64,000 bases of DNA, from NCBI RefSeq assembly GCF_000711735.1, contig NZ_JONL01000008.1:181556-245555 (forward strand), in the 5' to 3' direction. Shown here piece by piece: positions 43,419-51,941 of this stretch (positions are counted from its first letter, which is position 1; the number at the start of each line of letters is the position of its first letter). The position numbers were made by a program, and so were the translations under genes. Below the pieces are notes generated by a model. It made no database searches. It saw only the letters and a program-made list of their open reading frames with translations, and was not told the DNA's origin. The stretch is from Maridesulfovibrio frigidus DSM 17176. Its GTDB lineage: Bacteria > Desulfobacterota > Desulfovibrionia > Desulfovibrionales > Desulfovibrionaceae.

Positions 43419-44228
43419 ATGAAAACATCGAATGTAATCAGTCTTATTGAAACGCTTGCACCCTCACGCTTCGCAGCAGCATGGGATAACTGTGGTGTGC
43501 AAATTGCCGGGCCTGAGAAAGAAGTCAAAAAAGTAGCAGTGGCTCTTGATCCTCTGCCGCAGGTTGTGTCCAGTGCTTTGGAGTGGGACGCAGAAGTGAT
43601 TCTGACTCATCATCCCTTGGCTATTGAACCTAAGCTACCTGCCGAACTTGATTGGTTTCGTGATGTGATGAAACAGATTTTATGCGCAGATGCAACACTG
43701 TGCGCGGCACATACATCACTTGATGTGCAGTTTGGCGGTGTTGTTTCATGGCTTGGGCGTGAGCTTGGGCTTAGAGGTCTGCGGGTGCTTGATCCTGTTG
43801 CAGAGAATGATTCTGGTGAAATACTGGGGTATGGCTGTATTGGTGATCTTGAGTATGCTATGTCATACGAAGTTTTTGTTAGGCAGGTGGCTCAGACTAC
43901 TGGTTGCGGAGTTATCGCGCTTTGCGGTTCGGAACCCGAAACGGTCAGCAGAGTAGCCATGTGTCCCGGTTCAGGAACATCGTTTATGAATAAGGCTTTT
44001 GCGCAGGGCGCTGATGTCTTTATCACTGGCGATGTTAAGTATCATCCGGCGCAGGAAAGCGTTGGAGCCGTCCTCGATGTGGGGCATTTTTCTCTAGAAG
44101 AAGAGATGATGCGCCGCTTTGCTGTTGTTCTTGAGCAGGAGTCGAAAGGCGGATTTGAAGTAAGATTTTTTACTGGACGCAATCCCTTTGCTTATTATTT
44201 GCAAGGGAAAGGTGTTCTGAAGTCCTAA
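43419..44228 (+). CDS. Nif3-like dinuclear metal-centre protein
   Basis: A 269-residue member of the Nif3/YbgI (DUF34) family. It has WDNCGVQIAG, the metal-binding ILTHHPLAI, AHTSLDVQFGGV and the late DVKYHPAQESVGAVLDVGHF. Relatives form hexameric rings with two metal ions per subunit. Its reaction is not settled; links to GTP cyclohydrolase and to radical or queuosine metabolism have been proposed. It lies upstream of the zinc-ribbon protein, an arrangement common in bacteria, and is probably cotranscribed with it. Confidence 0.93.
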   Translation: MKTSNVISLIETLAPSRFAAAWDNCGVQIAGPEKEVKKVAVALDPLPQVVSSALEWDAEVILTHHPLAIEPKLPAELDWFRDVMKQILCADATLCAAHTSLDVQFGGVVSWLGRELGLRGLRVLDPVAENDSGEILGYGCIGDLEYAMSYEVFVRQVAQTTGCGVIALCGSEPETVSRVAMCPGSGTSFMNKAFAQGADVFITGDVKYHPAQESVGAVLDVGHFSLEEEMMRRFAVVLEQESKGGFEVRFFTGRNPFAYYLQGKGVLKS

Positions 44229-44390
44229 GCGGGACTGCTATAGCGACAGATAAATTACGGGTTTCGTATAGGCCTTACGGAACTTGAATGTGTTTTTATT
44301 ACGGGACAGATCGGCATAGTCGGTCAATAAGTTTCCGAACATCGATGCGGCGTAGATTTGTAGGAATCATTCGCAAAAGGGGACCCCATA

Positions 44391-45311
44391 ATGTATGAAA
44401 AACAAGTTGAACAGCTTAAAGTTTTGCAGAAGGTTGATGACGACATTCTTCTCCTTGAAGTAGAAATCGACCAGGCTCCCAAAGATGTGGCAGATCTTGA
44501 ATCTCGCCATGCTTCGCTTGAAAAGCGTAAAGAGCAGCTCGAAGAGAAGCTTGTACTTCTTCAAGAGCAACAGAAAAAACTTGAATTTGAAATTGAAGAA
44601 GATGGCGTAAAAGTCAAAAAGAGCAAAAGCAAGCTGATGCTTGTTGGCACCACCAAAGAATATCATGCAATGATGCGTGAAATGGATAGCCTCGAAAAGC
44701 TTAATAGACTTCGCGAAGAAGAAAAAATTACCGTTCTTGAAGAGACTACTCGTCAGAACGAAATGCTTGTGGAAACCAACGAGAAGATCGACGCTCTCAA
44801 TACTGAGCTTGATGAAAAACGCGTTGGTCTTAAAGCTAAGCTCACAAGTGCTCAGACTAAGCTTGATAAGCTGAACAGGCAGAGAGGAAAGTGTGGACTA
44901 GTTGTTCCTGCTCCTATTCTCGGCAGATATGAATTTATCCGCTCACGCCTTGCTCATCCGGTTATTGTTCCAGTTATGGAAGCAGTTTGTACCGGTTGTA
45001 ATATCATGATTCCTCCACAGGTTTACAATAGTTTACAGGAAGGAAAGCAGATTATCAGCTGTCCTAACTGTCAGCGTTTGACTTACTGGGTTGAAGTAGA
45101 GCCTGAGCCAGAACCAGTTAAGCCTAAAAAAGCTCCTAAGAAGAAAGCAGCAGCTAAAAAAGCAGCGCCTAAAAAGGCCGCAGCAAAAAAAGCCGCTCCT
45201 AAGAAAAAGGCCGCAGCTAAAAAGGATGCAGAAGCTCCTGTAGTTGAGCCTGAGGCTTCTCCTGAAGTAATAGTAAAGACGGCTAAAGCTGAAGAGCCTA
45301 AAGCTGAATAA
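44391..45311 (+). CDS. Coiled-coil zinc-ribbon protein with Lys/Ala-rich tail
   Basis: A 306-residue protein. Residues about 1-180 form a long antiparallel coiled coil. A C4 zinc ribbon follows with Cys200, Cys203, Cys224 and Cys227 (CTGC and CPNC). Family members have been linked to ribosome or tRNA-related roles. Residues about 240-280 are an unusual repeat of Lys, Ala and Pro (APKKKAAAKKA units) resembling histone H1 tails, followed by an acidic end. Such tails bind nucleic acid non-specifically. RBS AAAGGGGA precedes the ATG. It sits directly before rnpB. Confidence 0.87.
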   Translation: MYEKQVEQLKVLQKVDDDILLLEVEIDQAPKDVADLESRHASLEKRKEQLEEKLVLLQEQQKKLEFEIEEDGVKVKKSKSKLMLVGTTKEYHAMMREMDSLEKLNRLREEEKITVLEETTRQNEMLVETNEKIDALNTELDEKRVGLKAKLTSAQTKLDKLNRQRGKCGLVVPAPILGRYEFIRSRLAHPVIVPVMEAVCTGCNIMIPPQVYNSLQEGKQIISCPNCQRLTYWVEVEPEPEPVKPKKAPKKKAAAKKAAPKKAAAKKAAPKKKAAAKKDAEAPVVEPEASPEVIVKTAKAEEPKAE

Positions 45312-45340
45312 AGATAATTTGATAGTTAAGTAAAGTTGAG

Positions 45341-45367
45341 GGGAGTTTATGCTCCCTTCTTTTTTTT
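45341..45367 (+). terminator. Terminator between zinc-ribbon gene and rnpB
   Basis: GGGAG and CTCCC form a short stem followed by TTCT and a run of eight T, just before the RNase P RNA. Confidence 0.75.
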
Positions 45368-45738
45368 GATGGAGTTGGACGGATCATCGCCGCGATATTT
45401 ATATCGGGGAGGAAAGTCCGGGCTCCGTAGGGCAGGGCGCTGGGTAACTCCCAGCGGAAGCGATTCCGGGAAAAGTGCCACAGAGAATAGACCGCTCCGA
45501 TGACTTGTCACTGGAGTAAGGGTGAAACGGTGGAGTAAGAGCCCACCAGCGGGCATGGTGACATGTCCGGCTAGGTAAACCCCGTCCGGAGCAAGACCAA
45601 ATAGGAAAGTGTTTGAGGCCGGCCCGGCCGATACTTTCGGGTAGGTTGCTTGAGGTGTATGGTAACGTGCATCCTAGAGGAATGATGGTCACTTGGTTTC
45701 GACCTAGTACAAGACCCGGCTTATAGTCCGACTCCATC
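45368..45738 (+). ncRNA. rnpB: RNase P RNA, bacterial type A
   Basis: About 371 bases. The ends pair through GATGGAGT and ACTCCATC (P1). Conserved blocks occur in order: GAGGAAAGTCCGGGCTCC near 45410, GGCAGGGCGCTGGGTAACTC, AAGTGCCACAGAGAATAGACCG, GGGTGAAACGGTGGAGTAAG, AGCAAGACCAAATAGG, GGGTAGGTTGCTTGAG, AGGAATGATGGTC and AGACCCGGCTTATAG close to the 3' end. It is the catalytic RNA that trims tRNA 5' leaders. Open frames on the minus strand across it are artefacts. Confidence 0.97.
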
Positions 45739-45817
45739 TTTATTATTTTAACTCTTCCCCCGGCCATGATTTTGTTTTTCCTGCGGTCGCGGGAGGAGTG
45801 CGGTTGCAGGGATATTT

Positions 45818-47077
45818 ATGAGCACATCCTCCGAAGTCTGGGCTGTTATCTTAGCCGCAGGCAGTGGTACACGCCTTGCCGCATCTGTCGGCGGGGTAAA
45901 AAAACAGTTTCTTTTATGGAAGGGCTTTCCGCTCTTCTGGCATTCCGCAATTACCTTTTCACATACTCCCAAAATTTCAGGGATTGTTTTTGTTTTTCCG
46001 CCGGATCAGGTGGAAGAAATGAAAACAGTTGTTGCTGATCTTGATGGCGCAGATTCGCTTGGACTTCCTTTTAAGGTTGTAGCTGGTGGAGCACGCAGGC
46101 AGGATTCCGTTTTTAACGGGCTTAGCGTTTTACCCGCTAAATGCACGCATACCCTCGTTCATGATTCAGCTCGTCCTTTCGCCTCCGGGCCTCTTGTTAC
46201 AAATATTATTGATACTTTAGTTAGTGGAATTCCGGCAGTTATTCCGGCTGTAGAAGTTACTGATACGATTAAAGAAGTTGAGGGCGATACCGTCAAACAG
46301 ACTTTGGTCAGATCAAATCTTCGTGCTGTGCAAACTCCGCAGGGCTTTTATCTTCCTATTTTGCTTGCTGCCCACAAAATGGCAGACGAGAAAGGATGGG
46401 ATGTAACCGACGATGCTTCTATGGTAGAAATGCTTGGAAGTGAACTTCGCGGGGCTGATGAGTATGCAGATAATATCGCGGGAATGGAATCATCAAAAGT
46501 AAAGGTTCACATTTGCGCCGGAGAGGAAACCAACGTGAAGATCACAAATCCAGAAGACTTAAAACGTATCGAAGAAAATGCTCAGCCTGTTCCGTGTGTC
46601 GGATGGGGATATGATGTTCATAAGTACGGTCCCGGACGTCCCATGGTTTTGGGCGGAGTGCCTATTGCCGGAGGGCCGCAAGTTATAGCTCACTCTGATG
46701 GCGATGTTCTTTTGCATGCTTTAGCGGATGCCATTTTAGGTCTTTTTGGCGGCGGGGATATTGGATTTCATTTTCCTGATACGAGTGCTGCCTGTGAAAA
46801 CATGGCGAGTGGTATCATTGTCACAGAAGTTTTGTCTCAGGCTGAAGAAGCTGGAGTTGAAATTGTTCATGTCGATTTGACCGTTATTGCGCAGGTTCCA
46901 AAACTTTCACCGCATAGAAATCTTATCCAAAAGAATATTGCCGCTCTTATGGGGCTTGATAAATCGCAGATTAATGTGAAGGCCACCACTGAAGAGAGGC
47001 TCGGCTTTACCGGAGAAAAGAAAGGCATTAAGGCTGTTGCTGCGGTGACTGGACTTAAGAGAATTAAGAAAGGTTAA
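45818..47077 (+). CDS. ispDF: Bifunctional IspD-IspF enzyme of isoprenoid synthesis
   Basis: A 419-residue fusion. The N-terminal part (about 1-235) is IspD, which joins CTP and methylerythritol 4-phosphate: ILAAGSGTRLA, VHDSARPF and TPQGF are visible. The C-terminal part (about 258-417) is IspF, which cyclises the diphosphocytidyl intermediate: GWGYDVHKYG, GGVPI, HSDGDVLLHALADAILG and TTEERLGFTG. The middle enzyme IspE is not in the window. Fusion of these non-consecutive steps is known in several proteobacteria. The gene is followed immediately by an unknown membrane-anchored protein and cysS. Confidence 0.97.
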   Translation: MSTSSEVWAVILAAGSGTRLAASVGGVKKQFLLWKGFPLFWHSAITFSHTPKISGIVFVFPPDQVEEMKTVVADLDGADSLGLPFKVVAGGARRQDSVFNGLSVLPAKCTHTLVHDSARPFASGPLVTNIIDTLVSGIPAVIPAVEVTDTIKEVEGDTVKQTLVRSNLRAVQTPQGFYLPILLAAHKMADEKGWDVTDDASMVEMLGSELRGADEYADNIAGMESSKVKVHICAGEETNVKITNPEDLKRIEENAQPVPCVGWGYDVHKYGPGRPMVLGGVPIAGGPQVIAHSDGDVLLHALADAILGLFGGGDIGFHFPDTSAACENMASGIIVTEVLSQAEEAGVEIVHVDLTVIAQVPKLSPHRNLIQKNIAALMGLDKSQINVKATTEERLGFTGEKKGIKAVAAVTGLKRIKKG

Positions 47078-47079
47078 TC

Positions 47080-47979
47080 ATGAGTGGCAAGCGCGGTGGT
47101 TCATTTCTGAGATGGCTAGTTGTATTTGTTTCGGTGATTATAATTGCCGGAGTTGTAGGTTATTTTGTTTTACAGGATTATTCACAGCAGAAAGTTAAAG
47201 AATTTACTGAAAAATATTCGAATGCAGTTGAAATATCCTTTGACCGCGCTTTGGTTAATCCGTTGAATCAGAATATTATGGTTTGGAATGTCCAGCTCGA
47301 CTTTGCGGTTGGTGGTACTTGTTCGGCTGAGTTCGTTGTAATAAAAAGATTTGATGATAAGCATGCTATTCCGCACTATTTCGAGGGAGATGTGAAAGGA
47401 ATAAACGTTCCTGTTGATTTTATGAATTTAGGAACTCTCTCGCGTGATTTTGGTAAGATGGGATACAATAACTTACGTTTTGATCTATCTGCCGACTATA
47501 TTTATGAAGAGGCTGCTAAACTAATTTCGGTCCGCAAGCTTGATTTTGATGGGAAAGATATTTGTAAGCTTAACGTTGGTTTCAATCTAAGTGATGTTAA
47601 GCTGGACAGTCCGGGGTTAAGCGGTTTAATCGGAGTTAAAGTTTTGAACGGTGATTTTGTTTTACACGACAATTCTTTAATTTCGCGGATGATCGAATTT
47701 TCTGCATTTTCAGCGAAGATGACCTCAGAAACTTATCTGGAAGGGGTCCTTGAAAATCTGCAACTCAAAATGCAGGAATCCAGAAGTCTTGGAAATGGTC
47801 ATGCTGAAGATTTTTACGGTGAGCTGATTGAGTTTATTGCGAATCCTGACAATATACAGGTGAAAGTCGATCCGGCAGATCCGGTTTCATTGCTTTATCT
47901 GTTCATGGGAAATAGTTTTGAAGAACTGCTGAGTTTATACGGTGTAACAGCCCATGCTAAACCTGCCCAGTTGAATTAG
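47080..47979 (+). CDS. Membrane-anchored protein of unknown function
   Basis: A 299-residue protein starting two bases after the ispDF stop. One membrane span (about 11-31) is followed by a large periplasmic part of mixed polar and hydrophobic strands, including DVKGINVPVDFMNLG and YNNLRFDLSADYIYE. The repeating beta pattern recalls bacterial lipid-transfer or AsmA/DUF945-like proteins, but I cannot assign it. It ends 94 bases before cysS. Cotranscription with ispDF looks likely. Confidence 0.75.
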   Translation: MSGKRGGSFLRWLVVFVSVIIIAGVVGYFVLQDYSQQKVKEFTEKYSNAVEISFDRALVNPLNQNIMVWNVQLDFAVGGTCSAEFVVIKRFDDKHAIPHYFEGDVKGINVPVDFMNLGTLSRDFGKMGYNNLRFDLSADYIYEEAAKLISVRKLDFDGKDICKLNVGFNLSDVKLDSPGLSGLIGVKVLNGDFVLHDNSLISRMIEFSAFSAKMTSETYLEGVLENLQLKMQESRSLGNGHAEDFYGELIEFIANPDNIQVKVDPADPVSLLYLFMGNSFEELLSLYGVTAHAKPAQLN

Positions 47980-48073
47980 TACTGCTAATTGTTTGTGACT
48001 TTAATTGTATTTTATAAATAAGAAAGTCATATAAATTAAAATATTAGATTAAGAAATAGAGAAAGGAGTTGCT

Positions 48074-49531
48074 ATGCGCCTCTATAATACACTTGAACGC
48101 AAGAAGCAGGAATTTGTTCCAAAAGACGGTAACAAGGTCAGTTTGTATGCATGTGGAATCACTGCTTATGATCTGTGCCATATCGGGCATGCTCGGTCAT
48201 CTGTTGTTTTTGACGTTCTGGTGCGTTACCTGAGATACAAAGGGTATGATGTGACATTTGTCCGCAACTTTACCGATATTGATGATAAAATTATCAATCG
48301 CGCAAATGAGTCCGGCGTTTCTCCTGCCGATCTTGCAGAAAAGTTTATCGGCGAATTTTACGTTGATATGGACAGGCTTAATATTTTGCGGGCGGACATT
48401 GAACCTAAGTGTACAGAGCATATTCCTGAAATGCTGACTTTGACTGAGCTCCTTATTAATAAGGGGCATGCGTACTCGACTCCTTCTGGTGATGTTTACT
48501 TCAAGGTCCGTTCTTTTGAAGGATATGGAAAGCTTTCTGGTAGAAACATTGAAGATCTTCAGTCCGGAGCACGTATCAAGCCGGGTGAAGAAAAAGAAGA
48601 TCCTCTTGATTTCGCTCTTTGGAAATCTGCTAAGCCAGGTGAGCCTTCATGGGAAAGTCCTTGGGGACAGGGACGTCCCGGCTGGCACCTTGAATGTTCC
48701 GCCATGAGCGAAAAATACTTGTCATTGCCATTTGATATTCATGGTGGCGGGCAGGATTTGAGTTTTCCCCATCATGAAAATGAAATTGCGCAAAGTGAAG
48801 CTGCCACAGGAAAACCAATGGCCCGTTTTTGGGTGCACAATGGTTTTGTTCAGATCAATTCCGAGAAAATGTCAAAATCTCTTGGTAACTTTTTTACCAT
48901 CAGAGATATTATTGCTAAATTTCTACCGGAAACGCTGCGTTATTTCTTGCTAACAATGCATTACCGTAGTCCGCTCGATTTCTCATTTGAAGCCCTTGAA
49001 GAAGCTGAAAAGGGTATTCGCCGCGTTTATTCCGCTATGCAGCAGATGGAAGAGTCACTTGGAAAAGCGAAGTGGTCTAAAGCCGCTCTTCCTGAAGAAG
49101 TTCTTGCTGAACTTGATGAAGCTGAGAAAGGCTGGGAAGCCGCCATGGAAGATGATGTTAATACAGCCGGAGCAATGGGGCATATATTTAACTTGGTCAG
49201 ATTGGCCGGGCGTATTGCAGAAGAAAAAGCTTGGCGCAAGAGCGAAGGTGGACGCGATGCTTGGATTCGTATCTTAGCGGATATGAAGAAGTGGGGCGAG
49301 GTTTTGGGTATATTTACTCAGAAGCCTTCTGATTTTCTAGCAGAGTTGAAGCTTTGTATGCTCGAACGCAAAGGCATTGAAGTTTCGAAGGTCGAAGAAT
49401 TTGTCGCAGCACGACAGGGTGCACGAAAAAACAAAGACTTTGCGGAGTCCGATAGGATTAGAGATGAACTTGCTAAGCTTGGGGTTGAAGTTAAAGATAC
49501 TCCGCAAGGCCCTACATGGGATGTTATTTAG
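48074..49531 (+). CDS. cysS: Cysteinyl-tRNA synthetase
   Basis: A 485-residue class I synthetase. The HIGH motif is at 36-39 and KMSKS at 265-269. The zinc ligands are seen in ACGIT at the start, HLECSAMS and HHENE. The C-terminal helical domain recognises the tRNA anticodon. An AAAGGAG site precedes the start. It charges tRNA-Cys. A strong terminator follows. Confidence 0.98.
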   Translation: MRLYNTLERKKQEFVPKDGNKVSLYACGITAYDLCHIGHARSSVVFDVLVRYLRYKGYDVTFVRNFTDIDDKIINRANESGVSPADLAEKFIGEFYVDMDRLNILRADIEPKCTEHIPEMLTLTELLINKGHAYSTPSGDVYFKVRSFEGYGKLSGRNIEDLQSGARIKPGEEKEDPLDFALWKSAKPGEPSWESPWGQGRPGWHLECSAMSEKYLSLPFDIHGGGQDLSFPHHENEIAQSEAATGKPMARFWVHNGFVQINSEKMSKSLGNFFTIRDIIAKFLPETLRYFLLTMHYRSPLDFSFEALEEAEKGIRRVYSAMQQMEESLGKAKWSKAALPEEVLAELDEAEKGWEAAMEDDVNTAGAMGHIFNLVRLAGRIAEEKAWRKSEGGRDAWIRILADMKKWGEVLGIFTQKPSDFLAELKLCMLERKGIEVSKVEEFVAARQGARKNKDFAESDRIRDELAKLGVEVKDTPQGPTWDVI

Positions 49532-49556
49532 CATTTATTCACACCATATGACTTTA

Positions 49557-49596
49557 AAAAAGAAACCGGATTTTAATCCGGTTTCTTTTTTTTTGT
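49557..49596 (+). terminator. Rho-independent terminator of cysS
   Basis: AGAAACCGGAT and its complement form a perfect stem around a short loop, followed by nine or more T. Confidence 0.93.
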
Positions 49597-49646
49597 ATAA
49601 CGGGTAGTAGGAAGCTCTTAAGAATTACTTTCAAAAGAGGTTGTTA

Positions 49647-51353
49647 ATGAGAGTTGGCTTGAAAACTAAGACCATGATTGGTGTTTTCCTTCTTTGCACC
49701 GCAATGCTCACGGGCGCTTGGATTGGAATTTCTGAATTCATGGCGCATAGTTCTTATAAAATTGAGAAGTCTTTGGTCGAAGACAATTTTGACCGTGCTT
49801 TATATACTATTTCAAAAACATCTGAAGGTCTGAGCCGTATTTGCAGAAGTTGGGCTTGGTGGGATGATGCTTATGCTTTCATGTATGACCACAACCAGTA
49901 TTTCATTGATGCAAATCTTTTACCAGATGTATTCCCGAACTTAGGTATTGATTTTTTGCTGTTCATTGATAATGACGGTAAAATATTCGAGTCCTATTCT
50001 TCGGAAAATATTGATCAAATTATAGAGTGTTTCTCTACAAAAGATTGTGTAGGTGCATTGTTTTTAGAGGCCACAGAAAAGGATGGTAAAGAAGGTCTTC
50101 TTAGGTTCTCACATTCAATTGTTATGCTTTCCGCGCAGAAAATAACCAATAGTCTTGGTGAAGGGTCGCCCCGCGGAACGTTAATTGCGGGACGTTTTTT
50201 TGGGGATAAGGATATCGCTTCACTTGGAAAGAACCTTCGTATGAACCTCTCTTTTGGTGAAATCACAAATTCTGCTAGCGATGGGGTATTTTATAAACCC
50301 ACTACATCAGCACATTCACTTTTAGTCGGTAGTTACGTGTTAAAAGATGCTCTTGGGCTTCCGATTGTTCAGCTTAATTTAAGTATGGAGAAGGAAGTTT
50401 ATGCTATCGGTATGTCCATGACAGGTATTTTTTTGATTCTGTTTTTGGGGACCTTACTTATTGCAGGACTATTAACAAATTTCTTTGTGAATTTGGTCTT
50501 TGTTTCCCGGGTTGAAGAACTTAAGTCCCAACTTACTGGTGGATCAACTAGGGATGTTCATGATTTTCAATTGATTTTAAGCGGGGATGATGAGCTAACT
50601 GATCTTTCAAAGTCTATAAATGACACTTTACTTTTAGTACAAAAAGAAAAAGAACGGGCTGAAATTGCAAATAGGGTCAAAAGTGAATTTCTGGCAAATA
50701 TGAGCCATGAGATAAGAACTCCCATGCACTCTATTCTTGGTATGGTTGAGTTAATGAAAGAAACTAAGCTTGATGAGGATCAGCAATACTTTTTAAAAGT
50801 AACTGGAACTGCGGGTGAATCTCTTCTTGAAATTATTAATGATGTTCTCGAAATATCGAAGATTGAGGCCGGTCATTTAGAAATTGAGCAACATGAGTTT
50901 TTGCTTGAGGAAATGATTCGTAGAGTGGTTTCAGTTCTTCGCGTTGAGGCTGAAAAGAAAGGTCTTACAATGAATTGCAACGTTTTAGAGTCCGTGCCTG
51001 CTAAGGTAACAGGGGACCCGACTCGAATTCGCCAAGTTTTAACAAACTTGATTAGCAATGCTATTAAATTCACTGGGGCTGGAATTATTGATGTTAATAT
51101 TTTTGAGAATGATTCTGATCAAATTATATTCAGTGTATCTGATACCGGGATAGGAATTCCAGAAGATAAAATAAAGAGTATATTCGAAAGTTTTACTCAG
51201 GCTGATTCGTCTACTTCCAGAAAATATGGAGGCACAGGACTCGGGTTGCCAATTTCTAAGAAACTTGTGAATATGATGGGCGGAGAAATATTTGTTGAGA
51301 GCAAACTCGACCGAGGTTCATCTTTTTCGTTTTATGTGAATCTGACATATTAA
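49647..51353 (+). CDS. CHASE4-domain sensor histidine kinase
   Basis: A 568-residue membrane kinase. Membrane spans lie near 8-28 and 255-280. Between them a CHASE4-type periplasmic domain carries the [11 protein letters not shown] motif and [16 protein letters not shown]-like linker follows, then HisKA with His354 in [11 protein letters not shown], and HATPase_c with [20 protein letters not shown] and [12 protein letters not shown]. No receiver or Hpt domain is fused. ATG 49647 has AAGAGG upstream; a TTG at 49641 lies against the site and is unlikely. No response regulator is adjacent. Confidence 0.93.
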   Translation: MRVGLKTKTMIGVFLLCTAMLTGAWIGISEFMAHSSYKIEKSLVEDNFDRALYTISKTSEGLSRICRSWAWWDDAYAFMYDHNQYFIDANLLPDVFPNLGIDFLLFIDNDGKIFESYSSENIDQIIECFSTKDCVGALFLEATEKDGKEGLLRFSHSIVMLSAQKITNSLGEGSPRGTLIAGRFFGDKDIASLGKNLRMNLSFGEITNSASDGVFYKPTTSAHSLLVGSYVLKDALGLPIVQLNLSMEKEVYAIGMSMTGIFLILFLGTLLIAGLLTNFFVNLVFVSRVEELKSQLTGGSTRDVHDFQLILSGDDELTDLSKSINDTLLLVQKEKERAEIANRVKSEFLANMSHEIRTPMHSILGMVELMKETKLDEDQQYFLKVTGTAGESLLEIINDVLEISKIEAGHLEIEQHEFLLEEMIRRVVSVLRVEAEKKGLTMNCNVLESVPAKVTGDPTRIRQVLTNLISNAIKFTGAGIIDVNIFENDSDQIIFSVSDTGIGIPEDKIKSIFESFTQADSSTSRKYGGTGLGLPISKKLVNMMGGEIFVESKLDRGSSFSFYVNLTY

Positions 51354-51456
51354 TTTTAGTATCATGTTTTAAAATTCGTTTGCTCGATTGGTATTGACTT
51401 ATCCGATCAAAACATTACTTTTAAGCTGAACTGAATAATACTTTGTGAGGTTTTAT

Positions 51457-51546
51457 ATGATGGATGTTTTGTCTCTTATTGCTGTTTGCGCAGCTGTTTT
51501 TGTTTTGTTGAAAGTGGTACTGCCCAAGCTCGGTATTAGTCCTTGA
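51457..51546 (+). CDS. 29-residue membrane microprotein
   Basis: A short frame starting MMDVLSLIAVCAAVFVLL and ending KVVLPKLGISP. It is one hydrophobic helix with a short basic C-terminal end. TGTGAGG at 51444-51450 gives an ideal ribosome site for the first or second ATG. It lies 66 bases before an FmdB-type gene on the same strand. The length is too short for automatic calling, so its reality rests on the good site, the membrane character and its place in a gap. The function is unknown. Confidence 0.6.
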   Translation: MMDVLSLIAVCAAVFVLLKVVLPKLGISP

Positions 51547-51612
51547 AGCCCCTCCAAAGGCTGCAGTTCGCAGTCTGATAAGGATGATCTTGGTCGTAAG
51601 GACGATTAGGTT

Positions 51613-51828
51613 ATGCCTATTTATGAGTATAAATGTAATGAATGCGGTCTTGCTTTTGAAGAGCTTGTATCCGCTTCAAGTACGGAAGCACCGATGTGCA
51701 CGGCCTGTAAAAGCCCAAACACAGTGAAACTTATATCCGCTTGCTGCAAACAGTCCGCTAGCTCAACTAGTGGCGGTGAATCTTACGCCCCTCCTGCCGG
51801 AGGATGTGGTTCCAGCGGATTTTCGTGA
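51613..51828 (+). CDS. FmdB-type zinc-ribbon protein
   Basis: A 71-residue protein beginning MPIYEYKCNECG, the hallmark of the FmdB/CxxC_CxxC_SSSS family. Cys8, Cys11, Cys29 and Cys32 form the ribbon, and a Ser/Gly tail with further cysteines follows. Members are small zinc proteins thought to regulate or chaperone; the exact activity is not known. The upstream microprotein may be cotranscribed. Confidence 0.9.
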   Translation: MPIYEYKCNECGLAFEELVSASSTEAPMCTACKSPNTVKLISACCKQSASSTSGGESYAPPAGGCGSSGFS

Positions 51829-51893
51829 GGCTAGTGATTATCTTCCCGGTCGGGAAGTATGTTTTATTTGCTTGAAAGTCTCTTGCTCATTTG

Positions 51894-51930
51894 AAAGCCC
51901 CTTTAGATATGATCTAAAGGGGCTTTTGTC
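51894..51930. terminator. Bidirectional rho-independent terminator
   Basis: AAAGCCCCTTTAGAT pairs with its complement around a three-base loop, with T and A runs on both sides. It separates fmdB (+) from the stator operon (-). Confidence 0.9.
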
Positions 51931-51941
51931 TGCTTGCTTAC

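Noticed and set aside
45399..45767. A 122-residue frame on the minus strand and neighbouring frames
   Set aside because: They lie across the RNase P RNA gene and follow its structure, not a coding pattern.
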